A program made the translations under genes and the position numbers. Below are positions 33,301 through 41,763 of a stretch of DNA of 64,000 bases, one piece after another (the first letter of the stretch is position 1; every line of letters begins with the position of its first letter). The DNA comes from Clostridiales bacterium (GTDB lineage Bacteria > Bacillota > Clostridia > Christensenellales > Pumilibacteraceae). The stretch covers positions 124,232 through 188,231 of the forward strand of contig DQGD01000001.1 of the NCBI GenBank assembly GCA_003533505.1. The letters are read 5' to 3'. Under the pieces are notes generated by a model, which was not told the origin of the DNA, ran no database searches, and saw only the letters and a program-made list of their open reading frames with translations.

Positions 33301-35428
33301 CACGAAGATGGTGTACGCCGAGTGCGGCGGCGCGAAACTGCTGCTCGACTGCGGCAAGGACTTTGCGAACGTGCAGAGCATTCTCGAAAAGCTTGCGCCC
33401 ACCATTCGGACGTTCGTTGACGATTTCGAGCCGAACGTCAAGCTCGACTTGGATTTAATGACGACAATCGAAAAGCTTGTAAAGGCTATAGACGGCAAGA
33501 CCGACGAGAGCGGCGTTACGCTGTCGCTGCCCGTCACGCTCGGCGATTCCGAAGCCGACGTTACCATTCGCCTCGACGCAAGCGAAACGAGCGGCTACTC
33601 GCTCGGCGGCGTTAAGGTCATGCTCGGCGGCACGGTGATTATCGCGAAAATCGCAACCTCCGTCGCAAGCGCCCCTGCCGTGTTCGACGAGGTAGGCATG
33701 ATTAAGCCCTACTCCGCGCTGAAAGCCGCGGGTTACGTCGACCTTAACGAGGTTATAGACAGCTTCGCGGACACGATTAACAATATCTGCACCGCGGAAA
33801 ATCTGATAGTCGACCTCGGCAAGGGCTGCGAGGTTTCGCTCGGCGGCACGACGATTGCGCTCAGCGGCAACATTAAGGTCGCAGGCGTGAACAAGAAAAC
33901 CAATAACGGCGTAATCAAGGTCAACGCGGACCTCGTTGTCACCATCACCAAAAACGGCTCGGCAAAGACCTACCGCATAATCGTGATTTACACCACTCCG
34001 CTGAAAAACGGCGATAAGGGGCTTCTCGACGGCGAAACTCCGCATTACTCCGAAGAAACGACTACAGACGAGAACGGCAACGTGATTTCGTCCAAGCGCA
34101 CCGTCATAAGACCCAACGCTTACTTCAAGCTCGACAGACTGAACGGCGACGGCTCTTCTACGAACGAGCCGGTAATCGGAACGTTCTCCACCGCGAACAT
34201 TAAGGAAACCATGAACACGCTAAAGACGATTTACGACAATATGCCCGAGCTTCAGGGCGCGCTGTCGTTCGCCATTCCCGAAAGCAAAGACGGCAAGTTC
34301 CACATGCCCTCTATCGAGGACGTTGGTAAGCTCGTCGGCGGCTTGACTTTCGATAAGGACGGCAAATGTCTGAACGTTTCAATCAAGGTTTCCTCGCTTA
34401 TTCACGACGAGGCGATGAGTGCAAAAATGAGCGAGCCCATAACGGTTTCCCTGCTTGCCGACGCCGACGGCGATAAGTCCGCCACGCTCGGCGTAGTCGT
34501 GGGGCTTACCGTAAAGGGCGACAACGGAGCTAAGCCCACCACCGTCAAGCTCAACGGCGCGGCTAACACCGCCGAGGCGATTGACGACGGCGTGTTTACA
34601 TACCGCACGGACGAAAACCCCGACAGGACGAGTGACTTCTCCTCTATCGACACTTTGCTCGGCGCGCTCGCCGCAACCTCGGCAAACGACCACTTCGAGC
34701 TCGACGGCACAATGAAGGTTCTGCTTTATAAGCCCGTTAAAATCGAATGCAAAATCGACGTTATCAACAAAAAAACCTACGCTACGCTTAAGGTTACGAG
34801 AGAACATGTCGCTCTTGTTTCGCTGTGGCAGGACTATTCCGGAACAACTACCGTTTACTTCGACGGCAGCACGGATACCGTATATATGAATTGCGACTAT
34901 TATGAAGCAAAGGTAGTCGGCATACAGTATAAGGGTAAGCACAAGAACGTTAATTATAAGTTTACCAAGGAAGAGTTTACCTCGAAGCTCGCCGATATAC
35001 TGCTGAAAAACATTCTGCCCATAAACGAAAGCTTCCTCGGCGACGGTGAGAAAGGCAACACCGAAACCAGCATCGAGAAAATCTTTACCAAGTACTCCTA
35101 CGACAACAATAACAACTTCACAATCAATCTGAACGTAGGCGCGTTTACTTCAAACGTAATCAAGGACGTGAACATCGGCATAACCAAGGACGGTCAAACA
35201 GACATGCTGACAACCTTGAGGCTGTCTACTAAGATTCTGAGCGTAGTGAGCATTGAACTCGGGCATGATGAAAACGGCAAGTTCGTTTCGGGCGCAAGTC
35301 TTAAGTGCAATAGCTTCGGCTATAAGGAGCTCGACGATTACTCCAAGGTGGACGGACAAAAGGCAACCGCTTACAGCGCCGTAGTCAATTACCGAAACGG
35401 CAACAACAACTTCAGCGCCTACGCCTGA
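30371..35428 (+). CDS. Giant modular lipoprotein of unknown function
   Basis: 1685 residues, TTG start placed by AAAGGAG 6 nt upstream (ATG 18 nt downstream is the alternative). A long N-terminus leads to a hydrophobic helix and lipobox FLGC (Cys39). After a linker and a 250-residue opening domain come at least three tandem beta-rich modules of about 180-195 residues. Each has a strand pattern with DTVYIKYADL or DTVYVSALG, a charged helix (LVKKLAALIKK, LVKKFTALLGK) and ends with DLxPLVSELIDDxGNI (about residues 515 and 892) or the diverged DIMPVTEIVSDEL (about 697). The C-terminal third is more divergent. No enzyme motif is recognised. A surface structural or transfer role is possible. Confidence 0.85.
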   Translation: MKGFVRMPNTSRLLTKKQIISLLLIICTGIVATFWFLGCNKTSFENGSNNSLPGDEKTLPKPTDGTTPADHSPLDNYYIATGVLRDAGSFVGNTTGLSTSLGITQEIKAGRTVLGKDVFKESYSFGVKKVGMQFYVSGKSYVMRDTGKMSSLDSPDWSNSTPYKVSEETFVGKFGGKPLGICNYIVEDDTVLEGGKYLGLEEGLHAFRYDFDVSKATTKMLREMLTMSGMQSSFTRAAITVYMDSDWVVKKTTTDCEYVVTYGMVKPSCTESITEVFTALGEKTPLPLADVFSPYLDAEETELTNKEPTALDYIMSGFGAYMAGTPLVASVETSGLVSLKGAASLNIDINNLSNIKARVQIDELGYDDLKLNDVFVVYSDDTVYIKYADLRAKGTISDAKELVKKLAALIKKPTQDEASGGEASGGLLANLDASAILDSMTLTCEDGKATVGITIPLGDVTVNATLEFTDGDTVTFLSAAATICKADGSELLAATILPVESAEIPELEGKYYDLVPLVSELIDDEGNICLAASLEGITSTPITLNAKFNLASMRLDASGKLGSNPNDLKIRLESNTVYLEFGDLKASFNLDDVPVLKDKFGSLFASSESTETEEKPSTAEIVKSVLDTLAVKEENGKLTLSLTYDKLGVSLTLTESETAYGFGEVRATFGKLVLAATTCKPSDVKLITSDLKLFRDIMPVTEIVSDELTIELHALVNVNAGGFVLSDVPVDVYVDLNTLDVMAKATIFEKDIFVKYSGDTVYVSALGIRGKASKDDISSLVKKFTALLGKDKSSGDAISGILEALDLDSIIASLNAVAVTDGVKLGASMSVNGVDVALGVTLKDNGKDYRFGGIDATAIKDKETLVSAVVEPAASHVDFSALDTETLTFYDLMPLVSELIDDDGNIKLRLTIDTDIADSLGDAISGAISGAITDITDGKTEFVEADKKPISVLAAFNIRTKRLTANVLGIKLMLDLDTKMVYAECGGAKLLLDCGKDFANVQSILEKLAPTIRTFVDDFEPNVKLDLDLMTTIEKLVKAIDGKTDESGVTLSLPVTLGDSEADVTIRLDASETSGYSLGGVKVMLGGTVIIAKIATSVASAPAVFDEVGMIKPYSALKAAGYVDLNEVIDSFADTINNICTAENLIVDLGKGCEVSLGGTTIALSGNIKVAGVNKKTNNGVIKVNADLVVTITKNGSAKTYRIIVIYTTPLKNGDKGLLDGETPHYSEETTTDENGNVISSKRTVIRPNAYFKLDRLNGDGSSTNEPVIGTFSTANIKETMNTLKTIYDNMPELQGALSFAIPESKDGKFHMPSIEDVGKLVGGLTFDKDGKCLNVSIKVSSLIHDEAMSAKMSEPITVSLLADADGDKSATLGVVVGLTVKGDNGAKPTTVKLNGAANTAEAIDDGVFTYRTDENPDRTSDFSSIDTLLGALAATSANDHFELDGTMKVLLYKPVKIECKIDVINKKTYATLKVTREHVALVSLWQDYSGTTTVYFDGSTDTVYMNCDYYEAKVVGIQYKGKHKNVNYKFTKEEFTSKLADILLKNILPINESFLGDGEKGNTETSIEKIFTKYSYDNNNNFTINLNVGAFTSNVIKDVNIGITKDGQTDMLTTLRLSTKILSVVSIELGHDENGKFVSGASLKCNSFGYKELDDYSKVDGQKATAYSAVVNYRNGNNNFSAYA

Positions 35429-35457
35429 ACACCTAACTCAACCTAAGTCTTAAACGG

Positions 35458-35493
35458 AACGCCCGAGGAAAATTCTTTCCACGGGCGTTTTTC
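35458..35493 (+). terminator. Terminator of the 1685-aa lipoprotein gene
   Basis: Stem AACGCCCG / CGGGCGTT with a 16-nt loop followed by TTTC. Confidence 0.85.
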
Positions 35494-35578
35494 GTTGTTT
35501 TCAGAGTGAATTCGATTTATTTCCACACTATAATGCAATGCTAATTACCGTATATTTTCCCTGCCGCGCCGTCAAACC

Positions 35579-35587
35579 TGCTACAAT
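35579..35587 (+). promoter_or_regulatory. Extended -10 promoter of the XRE gene
   Basis: TGCTACAAT is an extended -10 element without a good -35 box; it ends 6 nt before the GTG start. Confidence 0.5.
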
Positions 35588-35593
35588 CATAGC

Positions 35594-35800
35594 GTGAAAA
35601 GCTTCGGACAAAATCTTAAAAACCTGCGCGAGCAATGCGGCGTGAGTCAGCAGGAGCTTGCGGACAAAATCGGCACCACGCAGCCGCGAGTAAGCGAGTG
35701 GGAAAACGACAAGGTCGAGCCCACCCTGTACAACATTATCCGCATAGTGGACGCGCTGCGCGTTTCATTCGAGGATTTGACCGAGGACGTGACGGCATAG
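35594..35800 (+). CDS. Small XRE family DNA-binding regulator
   Basis: 68 residues from a GTG start (no in-frame ATG). The whole protein is one Cro/CI-type helix-turn-helix: NLKNLREQCGVSQQELADKI, then TTQPRVSEWENDKVEPTLYN. No effector domain is present. No Shine-Dalgarno sequence is visible and an extended -10 element ends 6 nt upstream, so the mRNA may be leaderless. Neighbours (a giant lipoprotein and cytidine deaminase) are separated by terminators, so it is monocistronic. Targets unknown. Confidence 0.85.
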   Translation: MKSFGQNLKNLREQCGVSQQELADKIGTTQPRVSEWENDKVEPTLYNIIRIVDALRVSFEDLTEDVTA

Positions 35801-35825
35801 TAAAATCATAAACGCAATCCAAAAC

Positions 35826-35868
35826 AACACCGATACGGCGGCGAGCTATCGCCCTGTCGGTGTTTTTG
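35826..35868 (+). terminator. Terminator of the XRE gene
   Basis: Stem AACACCGAtA / TGTCGGTGTT with an inner GGCGA/TCGCC stem and TTTTTG tail. Confidence 0.8.
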
Positions 35869-35882
35869 TTATGCCTGTCGGC

Positions 35883-35911
35883 TTGCATATTTTTCCGCAA
35901 TATGGTAGAAT
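35883..35911 (+). promoter_or_regulatory. Promoter of cytidine deaminase gene
   Basis: TTGCAT (35883-35888), 17 bp, TAGAAT (35906-35911). Confidence 0.6.
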
Positions 35912-35939
35912 AATCGTAATAAATAAGAGGCAGTGTCGT

Positions 35940-36332
35940 ATGCAGGAAATATGGAACAGGCTTTATAACGAAGCAAAACGTGCGCTTAATCCGCGCAAGG
36001 TGTCGGATATGGTGGAAGCCGGCGGCGTTGCCGCGGCTGTCGAGGCAGGCTCGGGCAAAATTTACGTCGGCGTGTGCGTGGACACTTCTTGCACGCTGGG
36101 AATTTGCGCCGAGCGAAACGCGATTTTCAATATGATTGCAAACGGCGAAAGCGTAATAAAACGCGTTGTGACGATTTGCGGCGACGGCAAAGCCGGACCG
36201 CCGTGCGGAGCGTGCCGCGAGCTTATGACGCAAATCATGCCGCACGACTACAAGGGCATAGAAATTATGCTCGATTACAATTCGGGGCGCGTGGTAACGC
36301 TCGGCGAGCTCACGCCCGAGTGGTGGATTTAA
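35940..36332 (+). CDS. Cytidine deaminase family protein
   Basis: 130 residues starting MQEIWNRLYNEAKRALNPRK; AAGAGG stands 9 nt upstream. Catalytic zinc motif C56-A-E58 (GICAERNAIFNMI) and P-C89-G-A-C92-R-E are those of Cys-type cytidine deaminases. The short form and PHDYKGIEIMLDYNSGR region are also compatible with blasticidin-S-deaminase-like members. The likely reaction is cytidine or deoxycytidine to uridine in pyrimidine salvage. Monocistronic, with its own promoter and terminator. Confidence 0.88.
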   Translation: MQEIWNRLYNEAKRALNPRKVSDMVEAGGVAAAVEAGSGKIYVGVCVDTSCTLGICAERNAIFNMIANGESVIKRVVTICGDGKAGPPCGACRELMTQIMPHDYKGIEIMLDYNSGRVVTLGELTPEWWI

Positions 36333-36375
36333 TTTTGTATCATGGTAGATTTATTTTGTATCTTAATGTCAAAAC

Positions 36376-36414
36376 AAAACCCGAGGCTTACAAACAAGCT
36401 CTCGGGCTTTAATT
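36376..36414 (+). terminator. Terminator of cytidine deaminase gene
   Basis: Stem CCCGAGgCTT / AAGCtCTCGGG with a T-rich tail; also usable for the convergent exporter genes. Confidence 0.8.
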
Positions 36415-36471
36415 ATTGCATTGTTTACGATTTTTTCTGTCGCACTACGGAAACAAAAGCAAATCAACGCG

Positions 36472-37362
36472 TTATCTCGGTTTTTTGAGGATATTGATAA
36501 GGATATATGCGCCGATAAACAACACGGTCGAGCCGATAAGCACGCCGTACATTGCGCCCACGGAAACCGTGTGCCCGAAAAATTCGAGCGTGCAATCGAG
36601 CCCGGATTTGAGTCCGTCGATAAGCTCGACAGGCGCGCCGGTGGCGGCGAGCTCCCTCATTGCTCCGTTCAGCGCGTGCGTGCGAATGAGCGACGTGCCG
36701 TAGGTTCCGGGCAGAAACATGAGCACGTTTTGCAAGCCCGTGGCGAAGCTGGAAATGGGCATATACGCGCCGCAAACGAAGCCGTAGCCTGCCGACACAA
36801 TTGTGCCCACAGCCGAAGCCTGACCCTGCGAGGACAGAAACACGTTGATGACGGATGAAATCGCGATGCCGAACGCCGTGAGCAAAATTACGTCGAGGAT
36901 AATCAGCATTACGTCGCCGAAACTGAAATACCAGCCCGTGGCGGCAATGTAGATAAAGCACGCGGCGCAGGCGACGAAACTCACGATGAGCGTCGAGGCA
37001 AGCGACGCGGCAAAGTACGAAACGGCTACGGCGGACTTTTTGACGGGCGTTATCATCATGTCTTTTCTTGCGCCGTTCACCTTGTCGTTGACCATTAAAA
37101 GGTTCGAGCAAAACGCGACGGTAACGCAGCTGACCGCGAGCAGCGACGAAAACAGTTCGCCGCCCACTATGCCGTTTATCAGTTCGTCGGAAACGGGAAA
37201 GCCGTTCAGCGCGCTCGTCACGCTGTCGCGGTACACCGAAGCTAAAAACGTGGCGTACAGCACGAGCAGGATGACGGGGGTGATGAGCGACACGAAAAAC
37301 ATGCCTTTGTCTTTGAAAAATACCTTTATGTTGCGCTTTGTCAGCGCGAGAAACGTTTTCAC
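36472..37362 (-). CDS. ABC-2 type exporter permease
   Basis: 296 residues with six predicted membrane helices and the ABC-2 layout: an N-terminal amphipathic stretch (TKRNIKVFFKDKGMFFVSLI), a large extracytoplasmic loop between helices 1 and 2, and a core of four helices with FLPGTYGTSLIRTHALNG before the last helix. Such permeases pair with DrrA-like ATPases to export drugs, lipids or polysaccharide precursors. It overlaps the ATPase gene by 4 bp. Substrate unknown. Confidence 0.9.
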   Translation of the reverse strand: MKTFLALTKRNIKVFFKDKGMFFVSLITPVILLVLYATFLASVYRDSVTSALNGFPVSDELINGIVGGELFSSLLAVSCVTVAFCSNLLMVNDKVNGARKDMMITPVKKSAVAVSYFAASLASTLIVSFVACAACFIYIAATGWYFSFGDVMLIILDVILLTAFGIAISSVINVFLSSQGQASAVGTIVSAGYGFVCGAYMPISSFATGLQNVLMFLPGTYGTSLIRTHALNGAMRELAATGAPVELIDGLKSGLDCTLEFFGHTVSVGAMYGVLIGSTVLFIGAYILINILKKPR

Positions 37363-38270
37363 AGCGCGCCTCCTTCGGGCTTGGTACCGGTGACAGCCAA
37401 AAACACGTCGTCCATTTTGCCCTTGGTGATTTCAAAGTCGTCGAACAGTCCCGGGTGAGCCACGATAAGGTCGCGCGCGGCAGCCGTGTCCTTGACCTCT
37501 ATCCGCACCGCGTCCCTGATGCTCTCATACTTGAGCCCGAGTGCGGCAATCGCTTGTTCGTCCGCGTTATACACGGTAATAAAGTCGCCCGTATACTTGT
37601 TTTTTAGCTCGAGCGGCGTGCCCTGCGCCACGATTTTGCCGTGGTCCAGGATTACCACATGGTCGGCGTCGGCGGCTTCCTCCATGTAATGCGTGGTAAG
37701 GAACACCGTCATTCCGTCGCGCTTGCGGCAGTTGTCGATTACCTCCCACAGCGTTTTGCGCGTTTGCGGATCAAGCCCGGTGGTCGGCTCGTCGAGTATC
37801 AGTATTTCGGGCTTATGTATAAGCGCACGAGCCACGTCGATACGACGGCGTTGACCGCCGGAAAGTTTGCCTAGGGTTCGGTTGAAATAATCGCCGAAGC
37901 CGAGTAACTCTTCCAGCTCGGTTATGCGCTTTTTTGCCGCTTCGCCCGTGATGCCGTAAAGCGCAGCGCGCGCGAAAAGATTGTCCTTGACCGTAAGGCA
38001 ACCGTCGAGCGCAGACGACTGAAATACTACGCCGATTTTCGCGGTTATCGCCGCCATATCCGTATCAACGTTCTTGCCGTCCAGAATTACCGTACCCGAA
38101 TCCTTTGACTGCGTACCGCACATTATCGATATCGTCGTGGATTTGCCCGCGCCGTTTACGCCTAAAAACGCAAACAGCTCGCCGCGAGCCACCGTAAACG
38201 ACAAGTCGTCCACAGCCCGAAGCTCGCCGAACGTCTTTACCAGATGGCTGATTTCTATTATGTTATCCAA
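37359..38270 (-). CDS. ABC-2 exporter ATP-binding protein (DrrA-like)
   Basis: 303 residues. Walker A GVNGAGKST, signature KLSGGQRRRIDVARAL, Walker B ILILDEPTTGLDPQTRK and H-loop TTHYMEEA. The DAVRIEVKDTAAARDLI segment is the small C-terminal domain usual in DrrA/CcmA-type exporters. First gene of a two-gene unit with a perfect-spacing promoter at 38332-38360. Likely drug or lipid export; substrate not deducible. Confidence 0.93.
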   Translation of the reverse strand: MDNIIEISHLVKTFGELRAVDDLSFTVARGELFAFLGVNGAGKSTTISIMCGTQSKDSGTVILDGKNVDTDMAAITAKIGVVFQSSALDGCLTVKDNLFARAALYGITGEAAKKRITELEELLGFGDYFNRTLGKLSGGQRRRIDVARALIHKPEILILDEPTTGLDPQTRKTLWEVIDNCRKRDGMTVFLTTHYMEEAADADHVVILDHGKIVAQGTPLELKNKYTGDFITVYNADEQAIAALGLKYESIRDAVRIEVKDTAAARDLIVAHPGLFDDFEITKGKMDDVFLAVTGTKPEGGAL

Positions 38271-38331
38271 GCCTTTCTCCTCTATTCAATGCGTATTGCG
38301 GCTTCGCGCCGCTTTGTGCACTGTCTTAAAC

Positions 38332-38360
38332 AGTATAAGATAATTTCCTCACGTTGTCAA
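38332..38360 (-). promoter_or_regulatory. Promoter of the ABC-2 exporter genes
   Basis: TTGACA (38355-38360), 17 bp, TATACT (38332-38337) on the minus strand. Confidence 0.75.
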
Positions 38361-38523
38361 CGTTTCACGGGTAATTTGTATAATCGGAGCTTATAATTTT
38401 GCTCACGGCAGTAATATGGAAATAACCGCTTCTTTCTCGCAGAATAACACAAGGTTTTATGCCTTCTAATCCTATTGTTATAGTGTTTTACACCGCACAA
38501 AGCGATAATACGGATTTGTATTC

Positions 38524-38575
38524 GCTCCATGCCGGGGATTCCACGCAAATACTTGTTCATTTGCTCTGAATGACA
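38524..38575 (-). repeat. Hairpin repeat unit 1
   Basis: Read on the minus strand: arm TGTCATTCAGAG, stem-loop CAAATGAACAAGTATTTG, arm CGTGGAATCCCCGGCATGG. Same family as the units at 38638, 38805, 56670, 56732 and 56836. Confidence 0.8.
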
Positions 38576-38637
38576 TTTTGGACGGAGGGTACACGTCAGG
38601 ATTTTCAATTAGGCTTTTACTAAGGTTAATTACTTGT

Positions 38638-38687
38638 TCCATGTCGGGGATTCCACGCAAATGCTTGTGCATTTGCTCTGAATGACA
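38638..38687 (-). repeat. Hairpin repeat unit 2
   Basis: Read on the minus strand: TGTCATTCAGAG, stem-loop CAAATGCACAAGCATTTG, CGTGGAATCCCCGACATGG. Differs from unit 1 at few positions, including stem changes that keep or improve pairing. Confidence 0.8.
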
Positions 38688-38804
38688 GGAAAAACGGAGG
38701 CTGCGCGTTAGATCTTAAAATCGAATGTGAAGTTTCCGTTTTACCTCGTAATTCGGAGCAAAGTCGTTAGGTTTTAAAATATAACGAGCAGTTCCCGTAT
38801 CCAA

Positions 38805-38880
38805 CGTCATTCAGAGGAGCATATACAAACCCGATAAGGGGTTGTATTATGCGACGTGGAATCCCCTGCATGGAGCGAAT
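38805..38880 (+). repeat. Hairpin repeat unit 3
   Basis: Arm CGTCATTCAGAGGAG, a long stem-loop with loop CCCGATAA (ATACAAA.. / ..TTGTAT), arm CGACGTGGAATCCCC. The flank before it (TTTTAAAATATAACGAGC) matches the flank before the unit at 56836. Confidence 0.75.
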
Positions 38881-38892
38881 ACTTAGCCATAC

Positions 38893-38966
38893 TGTCATTC
38901 AGGGGCTAGTCGAGGAATCTGGCGAAGCGTAAAAAATATTATTATACGCCTACGGCCGGATTCTAA
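38893..38966 (+). repeat. Repeat module shared with 56605-56677
   Basis: GTCATTCAGGGGCTAGTCGA then AATCTGGCGAAGCGTAAA and CGGCCGGATTCT; nearly the same series occurs at 56605-56677. With the preceding GGAATCCCCTGCATGGAGCG (38858 on) the shared block is about 110 bp. Confidence 0.7.
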
Positions 38967-39047
38967 GGATTAGTACTTTAAATGCTATCATTTCGGCATT
39001 TTTCGTCAAGCAGGTGACGACAGGAATTATGTGCTTTTACTACAATA

Positions 39048-39083
39048 TAACAAAACCGCCGCGGCGTTACGCTGCGACGGCAT
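39048..39083 (-). terminator. Terminator of the ribosomal protein superoperon
   Basis: On the minus strand CCGtCGCaGCG / CGCcGCGgCGG with a short loop, then TTTTGTTAT. It lies about 125 bp after rplQ. Confidence 0.7.
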
Positions 39084-39205
39084 CGTGCTTGATTATGCTT
39101 GTTTAAGTTGAGCCCCAGATAATGCCTTAACGGCGGCAAAGCGAATTCGCGACGCACGTTTCGCGCTTTACGCGAGCGCAACCATTTACAAGCGGATTAC
39201 GGTGA

Positions 39206-39718
39206 TTAGACCAACTCGATGATAGCGGTTTCCGCGCTATCTCCGCGACGGGTTCCCATCTTGATGATGCGAGTGTAGCCGCCCTTCTGTCCTTTCTCGG
39301 CAGCGCGCTGAGCGTACTTGGGAGCGTACTCGTTGAACATCTTTTCGATGAGGGGGTGACGGATATTCTCGGTGCGAGCAACGAAGTTAGCCTTCGTTTC
39401 GTTGTCCTGCTTCTGCTCCTGAAGGTCATAGACGTAAGCCATAATCTTGCGGCGAGCGGCAAGCTTTTTCGGACCGTCGTTTACGAGCTCGACTTTGATG
39501 TCCTGACCCTTGTCGTTCTTACGGGTTTCGATTTTCTTAACCGTATCGGTGTAGGTATTGACGGCAACCGTGAGGAGTTTTTCGGCAATACGCGCGACTT
39601 CTTTCGCTCTAGCGTTGGTCGTTTCGATTTTACCGTTCCACAGCAGTTCCGACACCTGGTTTCTAAGCAGAGCCGTTCTCTGGTCGGTAGGTCTGCCCAA
39701 TTTTCTTTGTAATGCCAT
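39206..39718 (-). CDS. rplQ: 50S ribosomal protein L17
   Basis: 170 residues. MALQRKLGRPTDQRTALLRN and TTNARAKEVARIAEKLLTVA are L17 signatures; the C-terminal GGYTRIIKMGTRRGDSAETA completes it. It is about 50 residues longer than Bacillus L17, with the extra part after residue 60 (DTVKKIETRKNDKGQDIKVE onward). Last gene of the operon, 9 bp after rpoA. Confidence 0.97.
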   Translation of the reverse strand: MALQRKLGRPTDQRTALLRNQVSELLWNGKIETTNARAKEVARIAEKLLTVAVNTYTDTVKKIETRKNDKGQDIKVELVNDGPKKLAARRKIMAYVYDLQEQKQDNETKANFVARTENIRHPLIEKMFNEYAPKYAQRAAEKGQKGGYTRIIKMGTRRGDSAETAIIELV

Positions 39719-39727
39719 AATGTCCTC

Positions 39728-40681
39728 CTAATCTTCGTTGCTTCTCAAGTCAAGCCCGTAGCTGCGAAGCTTTGCGATAACCTCGTCCAGCGATTTTCTG
39801 CCCAGGTTCCTGACTTTAAGCATATCGTCTTCGCTTTTTTTCGTTAAATCCTCGACGGTATGGATACCTGCGCGCTTCAAGCAGTTGTAGCTGCGAACGG
39901 AAAGGTCCATTTCCTCGATACTCATTTCCAAAATCTTGGTGTGCTTGTCGCCTTCGTTGCTGACGAGAATCGTCGTTCCGCTGAAAGTGTCGCTGAGGTC
40001 TACAAACAATCTGATGTGCTCGCAGATTGCCTTAGCCGCCAGACTGACTACTTCCTTTGCGGAAAGCGACCCGTCGGTCTTCACCTCGAGAGTGAGCTTG
40101 TCATAGTCGATGCTCTGTCCGACGCGAGTGGACTCGACGCTATAGCTTGCCGCCTTCACGGGGGTGAAGATAGAATCGATGGGGATATACCCTATCGGCT
40201 TGGACGAATCCTTGTTGTTCGCCGCGACGACGTAACCTCTGCCGCAGCCCACGGACATTTCCATATTGAGTACGCCGCCCTCGTCGAGAGTGCAGATGTA
40301 CATGTCGGGGTTGAGAATGGTGATTTCGGGGTCGCGCTCGATGTCCGCCGCGGTGACTACGCCGGGCGTCTTTCTCTCGATTTTAAGAGTCTTTTTCAGC
40401 GATTTGTCGGCATACTCGGCTTTCAGATTTAGCCCTTTCAGGTTGAGTATGATTTCCGCGACGTCCTCTTTGACGCCGGGAATCGTGGAGAATTCGTGAG
40501 AGATGCCCTCGATATTGATGCCCACCACAGCTGTACCGGGAAGAGCCGACAGGAGCACGCGTCTCAAAGCGTTTCCGAGCGTAATTCCGTAACCGCGCTC
40601 GAGGGGTTCTACGACGAACTTGCCCGACCTGTTATCGGCACTTTCCTCCAGAGTGATTCTAGGCGTTTCGATTTCCATCAT
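39728..40681 (-). CDS. rpoA: RNA polymerase alpha subunit
   Basis: 317 residues. N-terminal assembly domain ([39 protein letters not shown]) and C-terminal DNA- and activator-binding domain ([40 protein letters not shown]). Of two adjacent ATGs the first (40681) has the better spacing to AAGGAG. Sits between rpsD and rplQ as in most bacteria. Confidence 0.98.
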   Translation of the reverse strand: MMEIETPRITLEESADNRSGKFVVEPLERGYGITLGNALRRVLLSALPGTAVVGINIEGISHEFSTIPGVKEDVAEIILNLKGLNLKAEYADKSLKKTLKIERKTPGVVTAADIERDPEITILNPDMYICTLDEGGVLNMEMSVGCGRGYVVAANNKDSSKPIGYIPIDSIFTPVKAASYSVESTRVGQSIDYDKLTLEVKTDGSLSAKEVVSLAAKAICEHIRLFVDLSDTFSGTTILVSNEGDKHTKILEMSIEEMDLSVRSYNCLKRAGIHTVEDLTKKSEDDMLKVRNLGRKSLDEVIAKLRSYGLDLRSNED

Positions 40682-40723
40682 ATTTAATTATCTCCTTGTC
40701 TGAATTGCTGAAAAGCAACCTGA

Positions 40724-41344
40724 TTACTTGGAATACAACTCGATGATAAGCTGCTCGTTAATGTTAAGGTCAATGTCCTCACGCTTCGGGTTGTCGAGAA
40801 TTTTGCCGGTAAAGTTTTCGGTGTCGAACTCGACCCACTTCGGCATAACAATCTTGGCGCCGCGAAGCTCTTTGAACAAAGCGTTCTCCTTCTTGTTTTC
40901 CTTAACCGCGATAACGTCGCCGGGCTTTACCTGATAGCTCGGAATGTCGACGGTCTTGCCGTTGACGGTGATGTGACCGTGGTTGACGACCTGACGGCTC
41001 TGAGCGCGGCTGGAGCCGATACCCATGCGGTAAACGACGTTGTCAAGACGCTTCTCGATGAGCGCGAGCATGTTCTCGCCGGTGACGCCGTTAAGGCGCT
41101 CTGCCTCTTCGTAGTAAGCGCGGAACTGCTTTTCGAGCAGTCCGTAAGCGCGTTTAACCTTCTGCTTCTCGCGAAGCTGTACGTTGTATTCGGACGCTTT
41201 CTTTCTCGTAACGCCGTGCATGCCGGGAGCTACGGGACGGCGGTCCATCGCGCACTTCTTGGTGGAGCAACGCTCGCCCTTAAGGAACAATTTTGCGCCC
41301 TCGCGTCTGCAAAGTTTGCAATCTGCGTTAGTATATTTAGCCAT
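40724..41344 (-). CDS. rpsD: 30S ribosomal protein S4
   Basis: 206 residues. N-terminal Cys pattern [23 protein letters not shown] is the zinc-binding form; the S4 RNA-binding domain follows ([40 protein letters not shown]). S4 starts 30S assembly and often represses its own operon. 15 bp after rpsK. Confidence 0.98.
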   Translation of the reverse strand: MAKYTNADCKLCRREGAKLFLKGERCSTKKCAMDRRPVAPGMHGVTRKKASEYNVQLREKQKVKRAYGLLEKQFRAYYEEAERLNGVTGENMLALIEKRLDNVVYRMGIGSSRAQSRQVVNHGHITVNGKTVDIPSYQVKPGDVIAVKENKKENALFKELRGAKIVMPKWVEFDTENFTGKILDNPKREDIDLNINEQLIIELYSK

Positions 41345-41359
41345 TGTCTGTTTCTCCTA

Positions 41360-41746
41360 TTATACTCTTCTGCGCTTGGGGGGACGGCAACCGTTGTGCG
41401 GAATAGGCGACACGTCGGTAATAGCCGTGACTGCGATGCCCACGGTCTCAAGCGCGCGAATCGTGGATTCACGTCCCGAGCCCGGTCCCTTTACGAACAC
41501 TTCGACCGAACGGATACCGTGCTCTTTGGCGACGGCAGCCGCCTTTTCGCATGCCTGCTGAGCGGCAAACGGGGTGCTCTTTCTCGAGCCTCTGAAGCCG
41601 AGCGCGCCGGCGCTGCAAGCGGAGATGGCGTTACCCTGCTCGTCGGTGAAGGTGATAAGCGTGTTGTTGAACGACGCGTTGATATGCACCTGACCCTTGT
41701 CGATATTTTTGGTTATTCTCTTCTTAGTAGTTTTCTTAACTGCCAT
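41360..41746 (-). CDS. rpsK: 30S ribosomal protein S11
   Basis: 128 residues; [40 protein letters not shown] and the C-terminal [15 protein letters not shown] are diagnostic. The basic N-terminus is [14 protein letters not shown]. It lies 17 bp after rpsM. Confidence 0.98.
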   Translation of the reverse strand: MAVKKTTKKRITKNIDKGQVHINASFNNTLITFTDEQGNAISACSAGALGFRGSRKSTPFAAQQACEKAAAVAKEHGIRSVEVFVKGPGSGRESTIRALETVGIAVTAITDVSPIPHNGCRPPKRRRV

Positions 41747-41763
41747 AGTAGTTACACTCCCGA

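Noticed and set aside
38524..38687. Two near-identical 50-bp direct repeats, possible CRISPR
   Set aside because: Only two same-orientation copies 114 bp apart, with no regular spacer series and no cas genes; other copies are inverted and at another locus. They fit the hairpin-repeat family.
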